Part shown: piece after piece, positions 16,234-26,072 of the stretch
Numbering within the stretch: the first letter of the stretch is position 1
Layout: each line of letters begins with the position of its first letter
Source: G963422705 sp963422705
GTDB taxonomy: Bacteria > Poribacteria > WGA-4E > WGA-3G
DNA length: 64,000 nt
Assembly (NCBI GenBank): GCA_963422705.1
Contig: OY730443.1
Coordinates: 744,001-808,000, forward strand
Direction of reading: 5' to 3'
Translations under genes and position numbers: made by a program
Notes under the pieces: generated by a model
What the model was told of the DNA's origin: nothing
Seen by the model: only the letters and a program-made list of their open reading frames with translations
Databases searched by the model: none

Positions 16234-16435
16234 GAAGATACAATGATTTTAATAATTTCTCCACACGAGACGAACATCCTTTTTCAACCAAGTATACCAC
16301 ACAGCAAAAAATTACTGAATTAACTTCTGAAACTTCTAGAGGTATCGGCGATGTACAGGCTGAAAAATTCATTGCACTAATTATGCGTTTTCCATTTAAT
16401 TACATTAAGCAGTACAAAAAGCAAGGAGTGAGAAA

Positions 16436-17260
16436 TTGCATAAACTGTCACATGAGATTCTCTCATTCTATAGACAGAGCGAAGAATCGAAAAGACTCAC
16501 GGATACTGTTCTGGGGCAATTGGAATTTGTCCGGACCCAAGAGATTATCACCCGTTATTTACCGCCAGCTCCTGCAGTCGTTTTGGATATTGGTGGAGGT
16601 TCTGGCCCCTACGCCTGTTGGTTAGCCAAAAAAGGCTATGAAGTTCACCTTGTTGAGCCCGTGGATTTACATGTTAAACAAGCGAAAGAAGCTTCAAAGC
16701 AGCAAGCGGAAACCCCGATTGCTAGTGTCTCTCTTGGGGATGCCCGTTCACTGCATTTTCGCGAATTTTCTGCCGATGCCGCCCTGTTATTAGGGCCGCT
16801 TTACCACCTAATTGATGAGGGCGACAGGCTACTTGCCCTGAGAGAAGCACATCGGACGTTGCAAAATCGTGGAATTATCTTTGCTGCCGGTATCTCCCGC
16901 TTCGCCCCTTTACTTGACTGTTTTTTTCAAGACAAGCTCAGTAATCCGGTTTCTAAAGATATTGTTCAAAACGACATTGAAACAGGTTACCATCGCAATC
17001 CAACTGATAACCTTGAGTTATTCACAGATGCCTATCTTCATCGCCCTGAAATGCTTGGAGCTGAATTAGTTCAGGCAGGTTTTCAGCATCGCGGAACACT
17101 TGCTGTTGAAGGAATGGCATGGATATTTGAATCGGTTAAAAATTATTGGACAGTCCCAGTTCAGCGTAACGCAGTTTTAGAGATGATTCGGAAATGCGAA
17201 ACCGAACCTTCAATACTTGGTGTAAGTGCTCATATTCTTTCAATCGGGATAAAAGAATAG
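16436..17260 (+). CDS. SAM-dependent class I methyltransferase
   Basis: 274 residues. Motif I is VLDIGGGSGPYACWLAKKGYEVHLVEPV, about residues 49-76, split here as VLDIGGGSGPYACW and EVHLVEP. Motif II is SADAALLLGPLYHLID, followed by motif III around ALREAHRTLQNRGIIFAAGISR. This is a soluble small-molecule-type methyltransferase (Methyltransf_11/25 group); the substrate cannot be told. The TTG start is well supported by AAGGAG 7 bases upstream. The gene stands alone, with the PhyH gene following behind its own promoter. Confidence 0.8.
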   Translation: MHKLSHEILSFYRQSEESKRLTDTVLGQLEFVRTQEIITRYLPPAPAVVLDIGGGSGPYACWLAKKGYEVHLVEPVDLHVKQAKEASKQQAETPIASVSLGDARSLHFREFSADAALLLGPLYHLIDEGDRLLALREAHRTLQNRGIIFAAGISRFAPLLDCFFQDKLSNPVSKDIVQNDIETGYHRNPTDNLELFTDAYLHRPEMLGAELVQAGFQHRGTLAVEGMAWIFESVKNYWTVPVQRNAVLEMIRKCETEPSILGVSAHILSIGIKE

Positions 17261-17286
17261 GTTATCTTTAAATTCACGTTTTGCGC

Positions 17287-17315
17287 TTGAAATTTATGTG
17301 TTTGTTTTGTAAAAT
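17287..17315 (+). promoter_or_regulatory. Sigma70-type promoter of the PhyH gene
   Basis: TTGAAA (17287-17292), 17-base spacer, TAAAAT (17310-17315), about 140 bases before the start codon. Confidence 0.6.
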
Positions 17316-17455
17316 GCTGATATGAAAAACGAAAGTCCATCCAAGAAGGTTGCAATATACTCGAACATCGTTGAAAAATTAGTGTGTGATGTCGATTTCT
17401 CTGGCTATTAAACAACCGGTTTTCAGACATGAGTACGGCTAAGGAGAAAGTTAAG

Positions 17456-18493
17456 ATGGTGGAATTAAAAGAGCTACGCGTATCAAATGACGCAATGAAT
17501 GATGCTGAAGAATTGCGTCTCCGGATATCGGAAGAGGGGTATCTCTTTTTCAAGAAGCTGCAAGAGCCTGATAAGCTCTGTTCATTGCGACGAGAGATGC
17601 TATCGACGATGCAATTAGGTGGATGGCTTGTGGCGGATACCGAACCACTGGACGGTATCGCTGATATTTCCGCCCAGTGTACCGAGGGAGATGTCGAATA
17701 TACCGATGTATACCATCAGGTATATAAGTTAGAAGCATTCCACAAAGCCGGCCATTGGCCCGAGGTTGTTGGAATGGTAGAGAAGATTCTCGGTAGTCCG
17801 GTGCTGCCGCATCCGCAGAAAATTGCGCGTCTCTGGTTTCCTAAGTATGCGGCACATACAACCCCGATTCACCAAGATTTTGTTCACTTTCAAGGGAATT
17901 TTGAGACTTATACATGTTGGGCCCCGGTTGGGGATTGTCCAATTGAGTTAGGTGGCTTAGCCGTTCTGCCCGGCTCGCATAAGGTTAATAAAGTGTTAGA
18001 ACACCACTTTTCGCTAGGCGCGGGAGGTTTGTGCGTTAATACGGATGAGCTATCCGGGGAATGGCATTCGACAAACTATGAAATTGGGGATACCTTAATC
18101 TTTCCGGCACTGACAATCCACAAGGCACTGCCGAATTTGACAGAAAATCGTCTCCGTGTTTCATTAGATAATCGTTACCAGGCAGTGAGTGCCCCAATCG
18201 CGGAGCACATGCTTGAACCACACTTGAATATCTTCAATACACTCCAGTGGGAAGATGTTTACCGCGAATGGGAATCTGATGAATTGAAGTATTATTGGAA
18301 GGAGCACGAGCTCACCGTTGTCCAGAGGGATTTCAGTTACGGAAACAGAGGGTTTGAAGAAGCGGTAGCATTGGCAAGGAATGGTGATGAACGTGCCATG
18401 CTCCACTTAAATCGGGTTATTAAGCGGGATGCAACAACTGAGCAGGCGAAATTGGCAGCAGACGCTTTACAGGAAGCAAGGGCTGCTCGTTAA
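17456..18493 (+). CDS. Phytanoyl-CoA dioxygenase (PhyH) family protein
   Basis: 345 residues of the Fe(II)/2-oxoglutarate dioxygenase PhyH family. The iron triad is visible: H139 and D141 in PIHQDFVHF and a distal histidine at ~222 (ALTIHKALPN), followed by R234 for 2-oxoglutarate binding (RLRVSLDNR). It is a cytosolic hydroxylase; the substrate is unknown, as for most of this expanded family. ATG 17456 has AAGGAG 9 bases upstream and is preferred to ATG 17429, which lies before that site. The C-terminal ~70 residues are a helical extension. The zinc alcohol dehydrogenase that follows could oxidise a hydroxylated product, but this is only suggested by proximity. Confidence 0.85.
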   Translation: MVELKELRVSNDAMNDAEELRLRISEEGYLFFKKLQEPDKLCSLRREMLSTMQLGGWLVADTEPLDGIADISAQCTEGDVEYTDVYHQVYKLEAFHKAGHWPEVVGMVEKILGSPVLPHPQKIARLWFPKYAAHTTPIHQDFVHFQGNFETYTCWAPVGDCPIELGGLAVLPGSHKVNKVLEHHFSLGAGGLCVNTDELSGEWHSTNYEIGDTLIFPALTIHKALPNLTENRLRVSLDNRYQAVSAPIAEHMLEPHLNIFNTLQWEDVYREWESDELKYYWKEHELTVVQRDFSYGNRGFEEAVALARNGDERAMLHLNRVIKRDATTEQAKLAADALQEARAAR

Positions 18494-18665
18494 TTGATGG
18501 ATTTAATCATTGTTAATAGGAAACTTAAACCCACGTTTTACGGTGTCGGATTATCATCAGGAAGACGCCTTTTCTCTCAATCTTGCTACTGTTTATTAGC
18601 AAGTAAAGCTGAGTTTGAGGCGCAGATTTTCCGGCATAACTTGAAAGCCGAAATTTGGAAAAAAT

Positions 18666-19682
18666 ATGAAAGTTGCAGCAATGTTTGGTGATAGAAAAGG
18701 GGGTGTGGTAGATAAACCTGAACCCCGCGCGGCTGGCGAAGTCGTGGTTGTCAAAATTCATGCCGTGCCGATGTGCACAGAGTATAAAGGGTTCGAAGGT
18801 GGGCAAACCGGAGAACACTTTGGCCACGAGGCAGCAGGCGAAGTCGTTGAAGTCGCACAACCCGGACGCGTCAAAGTAGGCGACAGGGTTGTTGTGCAAC
18901 CGCAGAACGGTTGCGGCAAATGTGTGTTATGCGCAACCGGTGAACACATTCACTGCCAGAGTGGACGACATGTTCGAGAAATTGTCGGAACCGAGCCGGC
19001 TTCAGCAACCTACGCGCAGTATATGCACAAAATCGACGAATTATTATCTCCTATTCCGGATGACGTCAATTATGAACACGCCGGAATGGCATGTTGCGGA
19101 TTGGGCCCAACATTTGGCGCCATGGAGCAGATGCGAGTGAATGCACTAGATACCGTGATGGTGACGGGGCTAGGCCCCGTGGGGATGGGCGGCGTTATTA
19201 ATGCCCATCAGCGCGGCGCCCGTGTCATCGGGGTTGAGAGCCACCCGTATCGCGCCGAACTCGCCAAGAAATTAGGGGCGGAAGTCGTACTGAACCCAAC
19301 AGATTCAGATATCCTTGAACAGATTCTGGACGTGACAAACGGTGCCGGTATTGACAAAGCAGTCGATTGTTCAGGCGCATCCGCCGCCCATCGGTTGATG
19401 GTGGATGCAGCCCGGAGAAAAGGACAAGTTACATTCGTTGGGGAAGGTGGGGATTTTCCACTTGGAGCAAGCCGTGATATGATTCGGAAGGGCTTAGTTT
19501 TACGCGGAAATTGGCACTACAACCTCGGAGACTATCCTAAGTTAATGAAGGTGATTCAAGATGTGTCTGAACAACTCGACACGTTTATTACACATACATT
19601 CCCAATGAGCCGGGTACAGGACGCATGGGAATTACAAGCGACTGGTGAGTGTGGCAAAGTAGTACTCAATCCGTGGGCGTAG
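18666..19682 (+). CDS. Zinc-dependent medium-chain alcohol dehydrogenase
   Basis: 338 residues of the MDR superfamily. The catalytic-zinc ligands are at PMCTEYK (Cys) and GHEAAGE (His/Glu). The structural-zinc lobe is GCGKCVLCATGEHIHC with four cysteines. The Rossmann NAD(P) motif is GLGPVGMGG, with an acidic residue (VESH) at the end of the second strand that favours NAD. It oxidises an alcohol or polyol in the cytosol; a threonine/sorbitol-dehydrogenase-like substrate is possible but not decided. It lies 172 bases after the PhyH gene on the same strand. Confidence 0.85.
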   Translation: MKVAAMFGDRKGGVVDKPEPRAAGEVVVVKIHAVPMCTEYKGFEGGQTGEHFGHEAAGEVVEVAQPGRVKVGDRVVVQPQNGCGKCVLCATGEHIHCQSGRHVREIVGTEPASATYAQYMHKIDELLSPIPDDVNYEHAGMACCGLGPTFGAMEQMRVNALDTVMVTGLGPVGMGGVINAHQRGARVIGVESHPYRAELAKKLGAEVVLNPTDSDILEQILDVTNGAGIDKAVDCSGASAAHRLMVDAARRKGQVTFVGEGGDFPLGASRDMIRKGLVLRGNWHYNLGDYPKLMKVIQDVSEQLDTFITHTFPMSRVQDAWELQATGECGKVVLNPWA

Positions 19683-19883
19683 CCAGCTGAGAACTGACTA
19701 CATTGCTGGACTTCGGTTATTCTTTTCGATGTGTTAGTTTAACCTCCAATTTGATGCAGAGGGATGGCACCGGTTAACATCTGTGTGCCGGTATTGCCCG
19801 TTAGCACGCGAAAGATAGGATAGATGGATGCACGACTGAGATGAACAGAATCAACCGATACTGAATCTAAGAAGGAACGCTAT

Positions 19884-19927
19884 TTATCGGGTGTAAGCCT
19901 ACACCTTATCGGGTGTAAGCCTACACC
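19884..19927. repeat. Tandem pair of 22-bp units, each a small hairpin
   Basis: TTATCGGGTGTAAGCCTACACC occurs twice head to tail (19884-19905, 19906-19927; each printed unit is 22 bp with core GGTGTA-AGCC-TACACC forming a 6-bp stem and 4-base loop). It sits in the 317-base gap between two convergent genes and may act as a bidirectional transcription barrier. Nothing else was recognised in that gap. Confidence 0.75.
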
Positions 19928-19999
19928 AACAAAAAGTCCCAATTCCTGACATCACGTAGATAAGGAAATGCCAACTTAGGGAATCATGAACCACACGTA

Positions 20000-22153
20000 C
20001 TATAGGCTATGCCGGTACGTAATTTTGCTCAAAACTGTCCATTCGCGCATCTGGACAGTTGTTGATGTATCCCATACTTGAGCGTAGATGAGGTAAAAAT
20101 CGCTACCGGGCCAATAGATGTAATGGAGCAATAAATTCGCACTTGCACGTTCTTCTGTATCGTTCCACTGCGCGAACAGTTTGGTGAAAAAACGGGTATT
20201 CAATGAATAGCTAACACGTGTTCCCACAATATTTGTTGTTAGGCGCTCGATTTCAGGCAGATTAATCCAATTGCGCTGGTATCGCGTCTCAATGGCGAGT
20301 TGATACGTCATTCGCCATTGGCTATCAATGTCAAAACTAATCCGGTTGCCGTGGAAATAATCTCCGTAATTCATGCGGCTGAATAGGGCAAAGGGGCGGC
20401 TATTCTCGGTATATCCCTGCCAGGAAACTTCGTTCATCTCGTAATCGCCGGGCGGAATCTGAACGTCACCGACATCGAAAGGTTCTGTAACCCGTTCAAA
20501 CGTCCTCCGAAGCTCAAGTCTGAATCCATCGTCAGAGGCTCTAAATACACTTCCCCCAATCCGAGCATCCCAACCGATGAGGTTGTTATCGTGGTTAAGC
20601 AGATAACTCCCCGCGACATTTGCGGTAATATTTTGCATGATAGTGCTATCGGTTTGGGTTTCGTAACCGGTATTCACCCTTAATGCTCGAATATCTCTGC
20701 GGCGCATGAATCCCATTTCACTAGTAAATTCTGGGTGGATGTCGAGGTAAGAGGCATTCACGCGGAAATACTTGTTGCGCCAGTCATTAGAGAGGTACCA
20801 TGCCAAGTCGCTTTCCTCCGGTAGCCGTGACAAGCTTCCAACGCTCATTGCGCGCATCCGCCATTGTGGATGGGGGCGCAGAAACAAATCTATCCCACCA
20901 TTGCGATGATAATCCCCTCCAAAATCGCTTTGCCTATTAGTGAGAATGAAACCGACACTTGAATCACTAAGGATATCCCGTTGCATTCTCAGTACAGAAA
21001 AGTTGGTGAGTGGCGATTCGGGGGATGTTGCAGTTGTCATATTGAGCGCGCCGATACTGTAATCCCCGAGCTTGCCGGTTAGTTTCCCGCCTCCAAGGAT
21101 GCGTACCTCTTTATTGTCTTCAATTCCAATGCGTCGGCTGTAGAAAATTGAGAGTGGCGGTGCCTCGGAATCCCCGATGCCTGCCCCAAATGCGAATAAG
21201 CCGCCCTCTTCAAGAAAAAACTCGCGCCGCTCTGGAAAAAAGAGATCGAAACGTGTGAGATTCACTTCTTCCCTATCGGCTTCAACTTGTGCGAAATCGG
21301 TATTCAACGTCACGTCTAATGTCAGATTCGACGTGACACCGTATTTCATGTCCAGGCCGATATCGCGTTCTCTGGTGTATTCGAATGCGGCATCATCACG
21401 CCGCCTTTCCAGTCCACCAAGCAGATACGGTTTGACAGCGAAGGAAGATGGAGATGGAATGCCTCGGAGGCCAGTCAGTTTGCCTTGATACGTCGGATGA
21501 TAGGTGCCTGGCCAATTTTCACTCCGAGGCACAGGAATCCATTGGGCAGCCCCATTTATTCTCATGATATTGCGTCCAAAATTCACACCCCAACCCATTG
21601 AATCACTTTTTTTAAACCGAAGTTGATTGAACGGAATTGCGATTTCTACCGTCCATCCGTTGTCATGTCTTAGTCCAGCAGCCTCCCAGATGCAGTCCCA
21701 ACTTCCATTAAGGTTTTCGCCGCCGTCCGTGACTGCGGTATCTGAGAGCGCCCCAAGCGCGTTCGTCCGGAAAAAGAAGCACTTCCGTTTATCTCCATAC
21801 GTGTCGAGCATCACGTAAACGTTGTCATTTTGCCAGAGTTGCCCGTCTCTCCGCATTTCATTGGCAACAATTTTTTCAGGGTGGGAATCGTAGCATTCAA
21901 AAGCGATGTAAAGTTTTTCCGCGTCGTACAAGATGCGAACCTCTGTCCGTTCGCTAATCGGTTTTCCCTCGTCAGGAAATTGCTGAACAAAATCATCAAT
22001 AACTTGTGCACGCGCCCAATTTTCCTCGTTGAGGCGCCCATCAATTTCGATTGTCTCTTCAGTAAACAGTGCCCTTATTTCTTTGTTAGCTTCTGTGTTT
22101 AGGTTTATTGTAAAAATGGCTGCGGATATCAAAACAGCGGCTTGATAAAACAT
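20000..22153 (-). CDS. CBM9-like/DUF5916 outer-membrane beta-barrel protein
   Basis: 717 residues from ATG 22153, which has GAGGAGG upstream; the longer frame from 22198 contains that site. A signal peptide (AAVLISAAIFTI) is followed by a CBM9-type sugar-binding domain (~25-215: TIEIDGRLNEENWARA, LYIAFECYD, SWDCIWEAAG, VEIAIPFNQLRF). The rest is a DUF5916 region rich in alternating strands (RREFFLEEGGLFAFG, FYSRRIG, TSEMGFMRRRD) that is thought to form an outer-membrane barrel. It ends in an aromatic-poor strand rather than a clear BamA signal. A role in carbohydrate binding or uptake at the surface is inferred. It is monocistronic. Confidence 0.8.
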   Translation of the reverse strand: MFYQAAVLISAAIFTINLNTEANKEIRALFTEETIEIDGRLNEENWARAQVIDDFVQQFPDEGKPISERTEVRILYDAEKLYIAFECYDSHPEKIVANEMRRDGQLWQNDNVYVMLDTYGDKRKCFFFRTNALGALSDTAVTDGGENLNGSWDCIWEAAGLRHDNGWTVEIAIPFNQLRFKKSDSMGWGVNFGRNIMRINGAAQWIPVPRSENWPGTYHPTYQGKLTGLRGIPSPSSFAVKPYLLGGLERRRDDAAFEYTRERDIGLDMKYGVTSNLTLDVTLNTDFAQVEADREEVNLTRFDLFFPERREFFLEEGGLFAFGAGIGDSEAPPLSIFYSRRIGIEDNKEVRILGGGKLTGKLGDYSIGALNMTTATSPESPLTNFSVLRMQRDILSDSSVGFILTNRQSDFGGDYHRNGGIDLFLRPHPQWRMRAMSVGSLSRLPEESDLAWYLSNDWRNKYFRVNASYLDIHPEFTSEMGFMRRRDIRALRVNTGYETQTDSTIMQNITANVAGSYLLNHDNNLIGWDARIGGSVFRASDDGFRLELRRTFERVTEPFDVGDVQIPPGDYEMNEVSWQGYTENSRPFALFSRMNYGDYFHGNRISFDIDSQWRMTYQLAIETRYQRNWINLPEIERLTTNIVGTRVSYSLNTRFFTKLFAQWNDTEERASANLLLHYIYWPGSDFYLIYAQVWDTSTTVQMREWTVLSKITYRHSL

Positions 22154-22728
22154 CTGTCCTCCTCTATTTGGGTATCCAATCCAATAGACGATACCCAATT
22201 AATTTAAATGAGTTACATTTCACACCACGCTACAGTTTTCTTCCTTTTTGCCAAGACGAAATCGTGATGCCGGAGTGTCTCATAAAATTTAATTAAACCC
22301 AGACATTTTGGAAAAATTCACGTAAAGCTGCTGATATCATTCAATATACACAAGAATCAATCCGTTGAGGCATGCTAAAGGCATTGAATTTCAAGAATGC
22401 CGGCATTGCTCCGTATCAATTTTTAAATCTACAATGAGAAGAGGGATGAAAGTGATTGTTTTAACGCTTATAGTTTTCTGCTGTATGATGATGTTGCGTA
22501 CCGAAAGTATCCGAATCCACGGCGGTGAGGTGGGACAATCATTATTGGTTGAATTGAATGGCACATAACTGGTGAAGAATAGGGGATATAAGCGATGTTC
22601 CGAGCTGAAGATAATGTTATCTTGCCCGAGCATCTCCCCTATCCTAGTAGATAGATTAAAACGGCATAAAATTTCGCGGTGGGCATCACTATGAGTGCCG
22701 CCTCCCCTTGCGTCTACCTTGTTTGGGG
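22154..22728. other. 575-base gene-poor region between the DUF5916 and glycosidase-like genes
   Basis: It holds one doubtful 40-residue plus-strand frame (listed separately) and an 8-bp inverted repeat ATAGGGGA/TCCCCTAT (22579-22586, 22635-22642). No convincing promoter for the minus-strand DUF5916 gene was identified. Confidence 0.45.
22446..22568 (+). CDS. Doubtful 40-residue peptide with signal-like N-terminus
   Basis: MKVIVLTLIVFCCMMMLRTES is a plausible signal or membrane segment, followed by only ~20 more residues. GAAGAGGG lies immediately upstream. It could be the surviving 5' end of a lost secreted-protein gene, a small membrane peptide or chance. No family recognised. Confidence 0.25.
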   Translation: MKVIVLTLIVFCCMMMLRTESIRIHGGEVGQSLLVELNGT

Positions 22729-24264
22729 TTACACCACAATACGAAAAGCATAGAGTTTTGCCTGATTCAGGACAAAACGGAGCCGCAGCGGCTTCTGTGC
22801 GTCCACTAACCTAGCAGATTTCCATTGCACCGAATGCCGCGTTTGATTTTCCGTGAACGGCACACACTCCTCCATCGAAAACCCGGGTTGAACCTTTCCA
22901 TGAGATGTCAGTACTTCAACCTGGATTTGCCCAATACTGGCCTCCGCATTAATTTGCAAAATTCCGTCCGGAATCCGCAACGGGACGGTTTCAATAACAC
23001 CGTCATTGGTACCAGCATCAAGAGAGGCAAAGCCGTCTAATCGCCATGTCGCAAGCCCAATTTCTTTATGCCTATCTTTCATCTCAGCACCATGGGTATG
23101 GACTGCTCCGGTATAGTACCACCGTATTTCATCATCAGTGATAATTGGTTGCGTAGCGGTTCCCATAATCATGCCGGTATCAAACGTGCCTGCTTCTCCA
23201 CGTGGAATAATCGGTAAACGATTTTCATCAGGATAATGCCAATGAAATCCATCGCGGCTGTACACGAGTTGCGCGTCAATGGGGCCATCAACAGGTATTT
23301 CATGCTCGGCTGCCCCCGTACCTGTCACATATAACACGCCGGCGATGCCGATGTAAATATTATGATAAAGGAATCCGGACAGGTTATGAATTTCGGCGCG
23401 CTCTGCGCCATATCTCTCAACTCCAACTTCATCGTCCCGCGGCGTTGCCCGGAACATCGGTTCAATACGTGCCCAAGGGCCTTCTAAGTGTGGACTTTCG
23501 GTATAGTGAATCATCCGCCGTGCATCTTTGTCGGTATCACGAGTTAGGGCGTAGGCGCGGAAAAGGGCATTTCTGTTGTCGTAAACCACATTAAAACAGC
23601 CTTCGTTGTCTCGTTGTACGAGCGGTTCAAGGGAGTCTGAATCGTCCCATCGAATGCCATCTGGTGAGGTAAGGAGGAAGACGTTGCGGTACCGTCGGCA
23701 GAACCCGATGGCTTTATACCGTTTCCGCGAATCCGGTTCATCTTCATCTCGAAACACACTTGCGCCGTGCAGGTCCCAGACAATATTGTTGTTCGGGTTG
23801 CCATTGAATTCAAAAATACCGAGATTCGGTTTAGTCCATGTTAATCCGTCCTCACTTTCTGCGTAACAAGTTAGGTCTCCCCGGTCATTTTCAATAAATT
23901 TCCGCCCATTCGCATCGTGTGTCTGCCCTCTATAGCTGGACGGATTTCGGCCGGGCCGTGGAACGTAAAGCCCTGGGATTTCGTTCGCCTGGAATCGCCA
24001 ATGCGGGCCCATCCGGCACATGTACCACATCCGATACTTACCGAATGTGGTATCGTACATTGTGGTTCCATAGAGGTGGACGCGTCTGGACTGGTCCGGT
24101 CCACCGTGTTCCCAGGGGTTGTTGGGCTCGGGTTTAAGAATAGAAATGTCATGCTTTACGGCTGGATGGAGTGTACGCGTCACGCCGCGCTTGGAGGCAA
24201 TTAGCATGTCATCAATGAACAGTTCTGTGCCAGTGTTAAGTGTATGAACGGTACCTGAATTCAC
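22729..24264 (-). CDS. Glycoside hydrolase-like five-bladed propeller protein (GH32/GH43-like)
   Basis: 511 residues with no signal peptide. Repeating blade motifs include LFIDDMLIASKRG, KYRMWYMCRMG, YAESEDGLTWTKPNLGIFEF, KRYKAIGFCRR, LLTSPDGIRWDD, LVYSRDGFHWHYPDENR and IRWYYTGAVHTHGAE. SxDGxxW segments are typical of GH32/43/68-type propellers, and this exact type is common in Planctomycetes and Poribacteria as a putative glycosidase. The last ~90 residues form a beta-sandwich (IGQIQVEVLTSHGKV, SARLVDAQKPLRLRF). The catalytic acid pair cannot be assigned with confidence. GTG 24264 has AGAGGA 7 bases upstream. It follows the ABC exporter genes by 59 bases and may be co-transcribed with them. 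Confidence 0.75.
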   Translation of the reverse strand: MNSGTVHTLNTGTELFIDDMLIASKRGVTRTLHPAVKHDISILKPEPNNPWEHGGPDQSRRVHLYGTTMYDTTFGKYRMWYMCRMGPHWRFQANEIPGLYVPRPGRNPSSYRGQTHDANGRKFIENDRGDLTCYAESEDGLTWTKPNLGIFEFNGNPNNNIVWDLHGASVFRDEDEPDSRKRYKAIGFCRRYRNVFLLTSPDGIRWDDSDSLEPLVQRDNEGCFNVVYDNRNALFRAYALTRDTDKDARRMIHYTESPHLEGPWARIEPMFRATPRDDEVGVERYGAERAEIHNLSGFLYHNIYIGIAGVLYVTGTGAAEHEIPVDGPIDAQLVYSRDGFHWHYPDENRLPIIPRGEAGTFDTGMIMGTATQPIITDDEIRWYYTGAVHTHGAEMKDRHKEIGLATWRLDGFASLDAGTNDGVIETVPLRIPDGILQINAEASIGQIQVEVLTSHGKVQPGFSMEECVPFTENQTRHSVQWKSARLVDAQKPLRLRFVLNQAKLYAFRIVV

Positions 24265-24323
24265 GGTGTTTTCCTCTATTGTGTCTCATGAAATACTATT
24301 TTTTATTTCCTCTTGACGTAATT

Positions 24324-26072
24324 TCAATCCGCTGCCCACAACCGTTTCATCTCTACAGAAGAAACCAGCAGTTCATCGAGCGTTCCGATACTTTCAACGC
24401 ATCCATCCTTCAGAACAACCACCTTGTCTGCCCGCCGCAGTGCGGGTTTTCGGTGGGAGACGACGAGACATGTGGCGTGTCTTGTCTCAAAGAGACGTTG
24501 CCACAAAATCTGTTCCGTTTCTACATCAAGCCCGGCGGAGATATCATCAAAAACGAGGAGTTCCGTCTCGCGGATAAACATGCGTGCCGCTGCAGTACGC
24601 TGGATTTGTCCACCGGATAACCGCACGCCGCGGGGCCCAACAACGGTATCTAGTCCATCTTCAAACGTTGGCAGTTCGGCTTCCATGACACCTAGTCGAA
24701 TTGCGCTATCTAAGCTATCCGAATTCCTTGGCAATCCCATGAGGATATTGTCTTGCAAAGTTTCGCTGAAGAGTTTAGGTGTTTGCGGGGTATACGCACA
24801 GCGGGGTGGGATGAAAAACGTCTTCGCATCTTCGACGATTTTGCCATTCCAGTGAATCTCTCCGGCTTGTTTGGGTAAAACCCCCAAAAGCGTTTGCAAT
24901 AAGGTACTTTTTCCAGCCCCGATTTGTCCGGTAACGACGGTGAAAGAATTTGCGGGAATTTGCAAGTCCACATCAGAAATACCCGCCGTTGCACCATCGT
25001 GAAGATAAGTTAATCCGGTAATCCTCAGTTCATCTAGCCTGTCGGCTTCAGTCTTTTTCGGAAGTAAGAGTGGTGGTTGATTCTCGCGGAGATAGACAGG
25101 GGTGTGTTCCACCAGTGCTGCCTCAGGCATCTCATCAACCGTCTGTGCCATGCGGTTAAATGAAACCTCTGCACGTTTGTGTTGTGCCAGTATTGAACCG
25201 ATGAGGGAGCCACTTCTGGCAACTTCGCCGACGTAAGTCGTAAAGAGCGCGAAATCACCGATGGAAAAGGTACCTGACTTCATCTGTTCAGCGACGAGAA
25301 TTAGAATGGCACCCGTAGCGATATGGCTAATATTGTGACTGATGGACATGAGGAGTTGATTAAACAAGTTGTCAACCAGGGTTGTTTTTCGCCTGGCGTC
25401 ATTTAGTTGTCGAAGATGGGAAATGATATTCGATTCGGCGCGCGCAACTTTAACCGCCAAGATAGATTCAAACAGTTCGTTGATGAAGTTTGTTGAACGT
25501 TCCGTGGAGACGCGCTGCGCTGTTCGATATCGTCGAATATATCTTCTTACGACGTTAACAATTGTGATAATTAGGATGGATGGAATGACGGTGATAACCG
25601 TCACACCTACGTCGATTCGCGCCATCCAGATGAACGCCAATGTCGCAAAGATGAGGTTTCCCCATAAGTGAATATACTGCTCCAGATAACTTACGATTGT
25701 TTGGACATCGTCCCGAAGACGGTTGGTGACTTCACCAGAAGCGGTTGAGATACGATGTGGTGCGGACATGTCCATAATTGCTGTCATTAAATTTTTACGA
25801 AGAAGTGTTGATATCGCGTAACGCCAACGCGCCCATACCAATGCAGAAGAGATGAGTACACCGTCGTCACCGAATTCTACGACCACGAAGATGACAATGA
25901 ATGTCCACGGGTTGAGTCCTGCGGATTCGTCGGTGAGGGCATCAAAAAACCCTTTCATAATTAAGCCGACTGCGAACGGCACCACATCGTCCAAACCGCG
26001 GAATAAAATCGTGGCAAGAAAGAGGAGTGGGCGATACCGCATTAATCGGATTGACGCTTGGCCAGTCGTCAT
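24324..26072 (-). CDS. ABC exporter half-transporter, degenerate-site subunit
   Basis: 582 residues: an ABC_membrane domain (~20-300, six hydrophobic segments) and an ATPase domain. Walker A is TGQIGAGKSTLL, the signature is the canonical LSGGQ (VRLSGGQIQRT) and the switch histidine is in VVSHRKP. Walker B is LLVFDDISAGLD, with Asp where the catalytic glutamate is expected. Its start overlaps the stop of the preceding exporter gene (ATGA), so the two are translationally coupled and form a heterodimer. This subunit lends its intact signature to the active site of its partner. The substrate is unknown (drug, lipid or peptide). Confidence 0.9.
   Translation of the reverse strand: MTTGQASIRLMRYRPLLFLATILFRGLDDVVPFAVGLIMKGFFDALTDESAGLNPWTFIVIFVVVEFGDDGVLISSALVWARWRYAISTLLRKNLMTAIMDMSAPHRISTASGEVTNRLRDDVQTIVSYLEQYIHLWGNLIFATLAFIWMARIDVGVTVITVIPSILIITIVNVVRRYIRRYRTAQRVSTERSTNFINELFESILAVKVARAESNIISHLRQLNDARRKTTLVDNLFNQLLMSISHNISHIATGAILILVAEQMKSGTFSIGDFALFTTYVGEVARSGSLIGSILAQHKRAEVSFNRMAQTVDEMPEAALVEHTPVYLRENQPPLLLPKKTEADRLDELRITGLTYLHDGATAGISDVDLQIPANSFTVVTGQIGAGKSTLLQTLLGVLPKQAGEIHWNGKIVEDAKTFFIPPRCAYTPQTPKLFSETLQDNILMGLPRNSDSLDSAIRLGVMEAELPTFEDGLDTVVGPRGVRLSGGQIQRTAAARMFIRETELLVFDDISAGLDVETEQILWQRLFETRHATCLVVSHRKPALRRADKVVVLKDGCVESIGTLDELLVSSVEMKRLWAAD

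Noticed and set aside
18525..18899. 124-residue minus-strand frame
   Set aside because: Antisense to the start of the alcohol dehydrogenase and without motifs.
19884..19927. CRISPR array
   Set aside because: Only two directly adjoining units with no spacers and no cas genes in the window.
21177..21488. 103-residue plus-strand frame
   Set aside because: Antisense to the DUF5916 gene, Ser/Arg-rich shadow composition.
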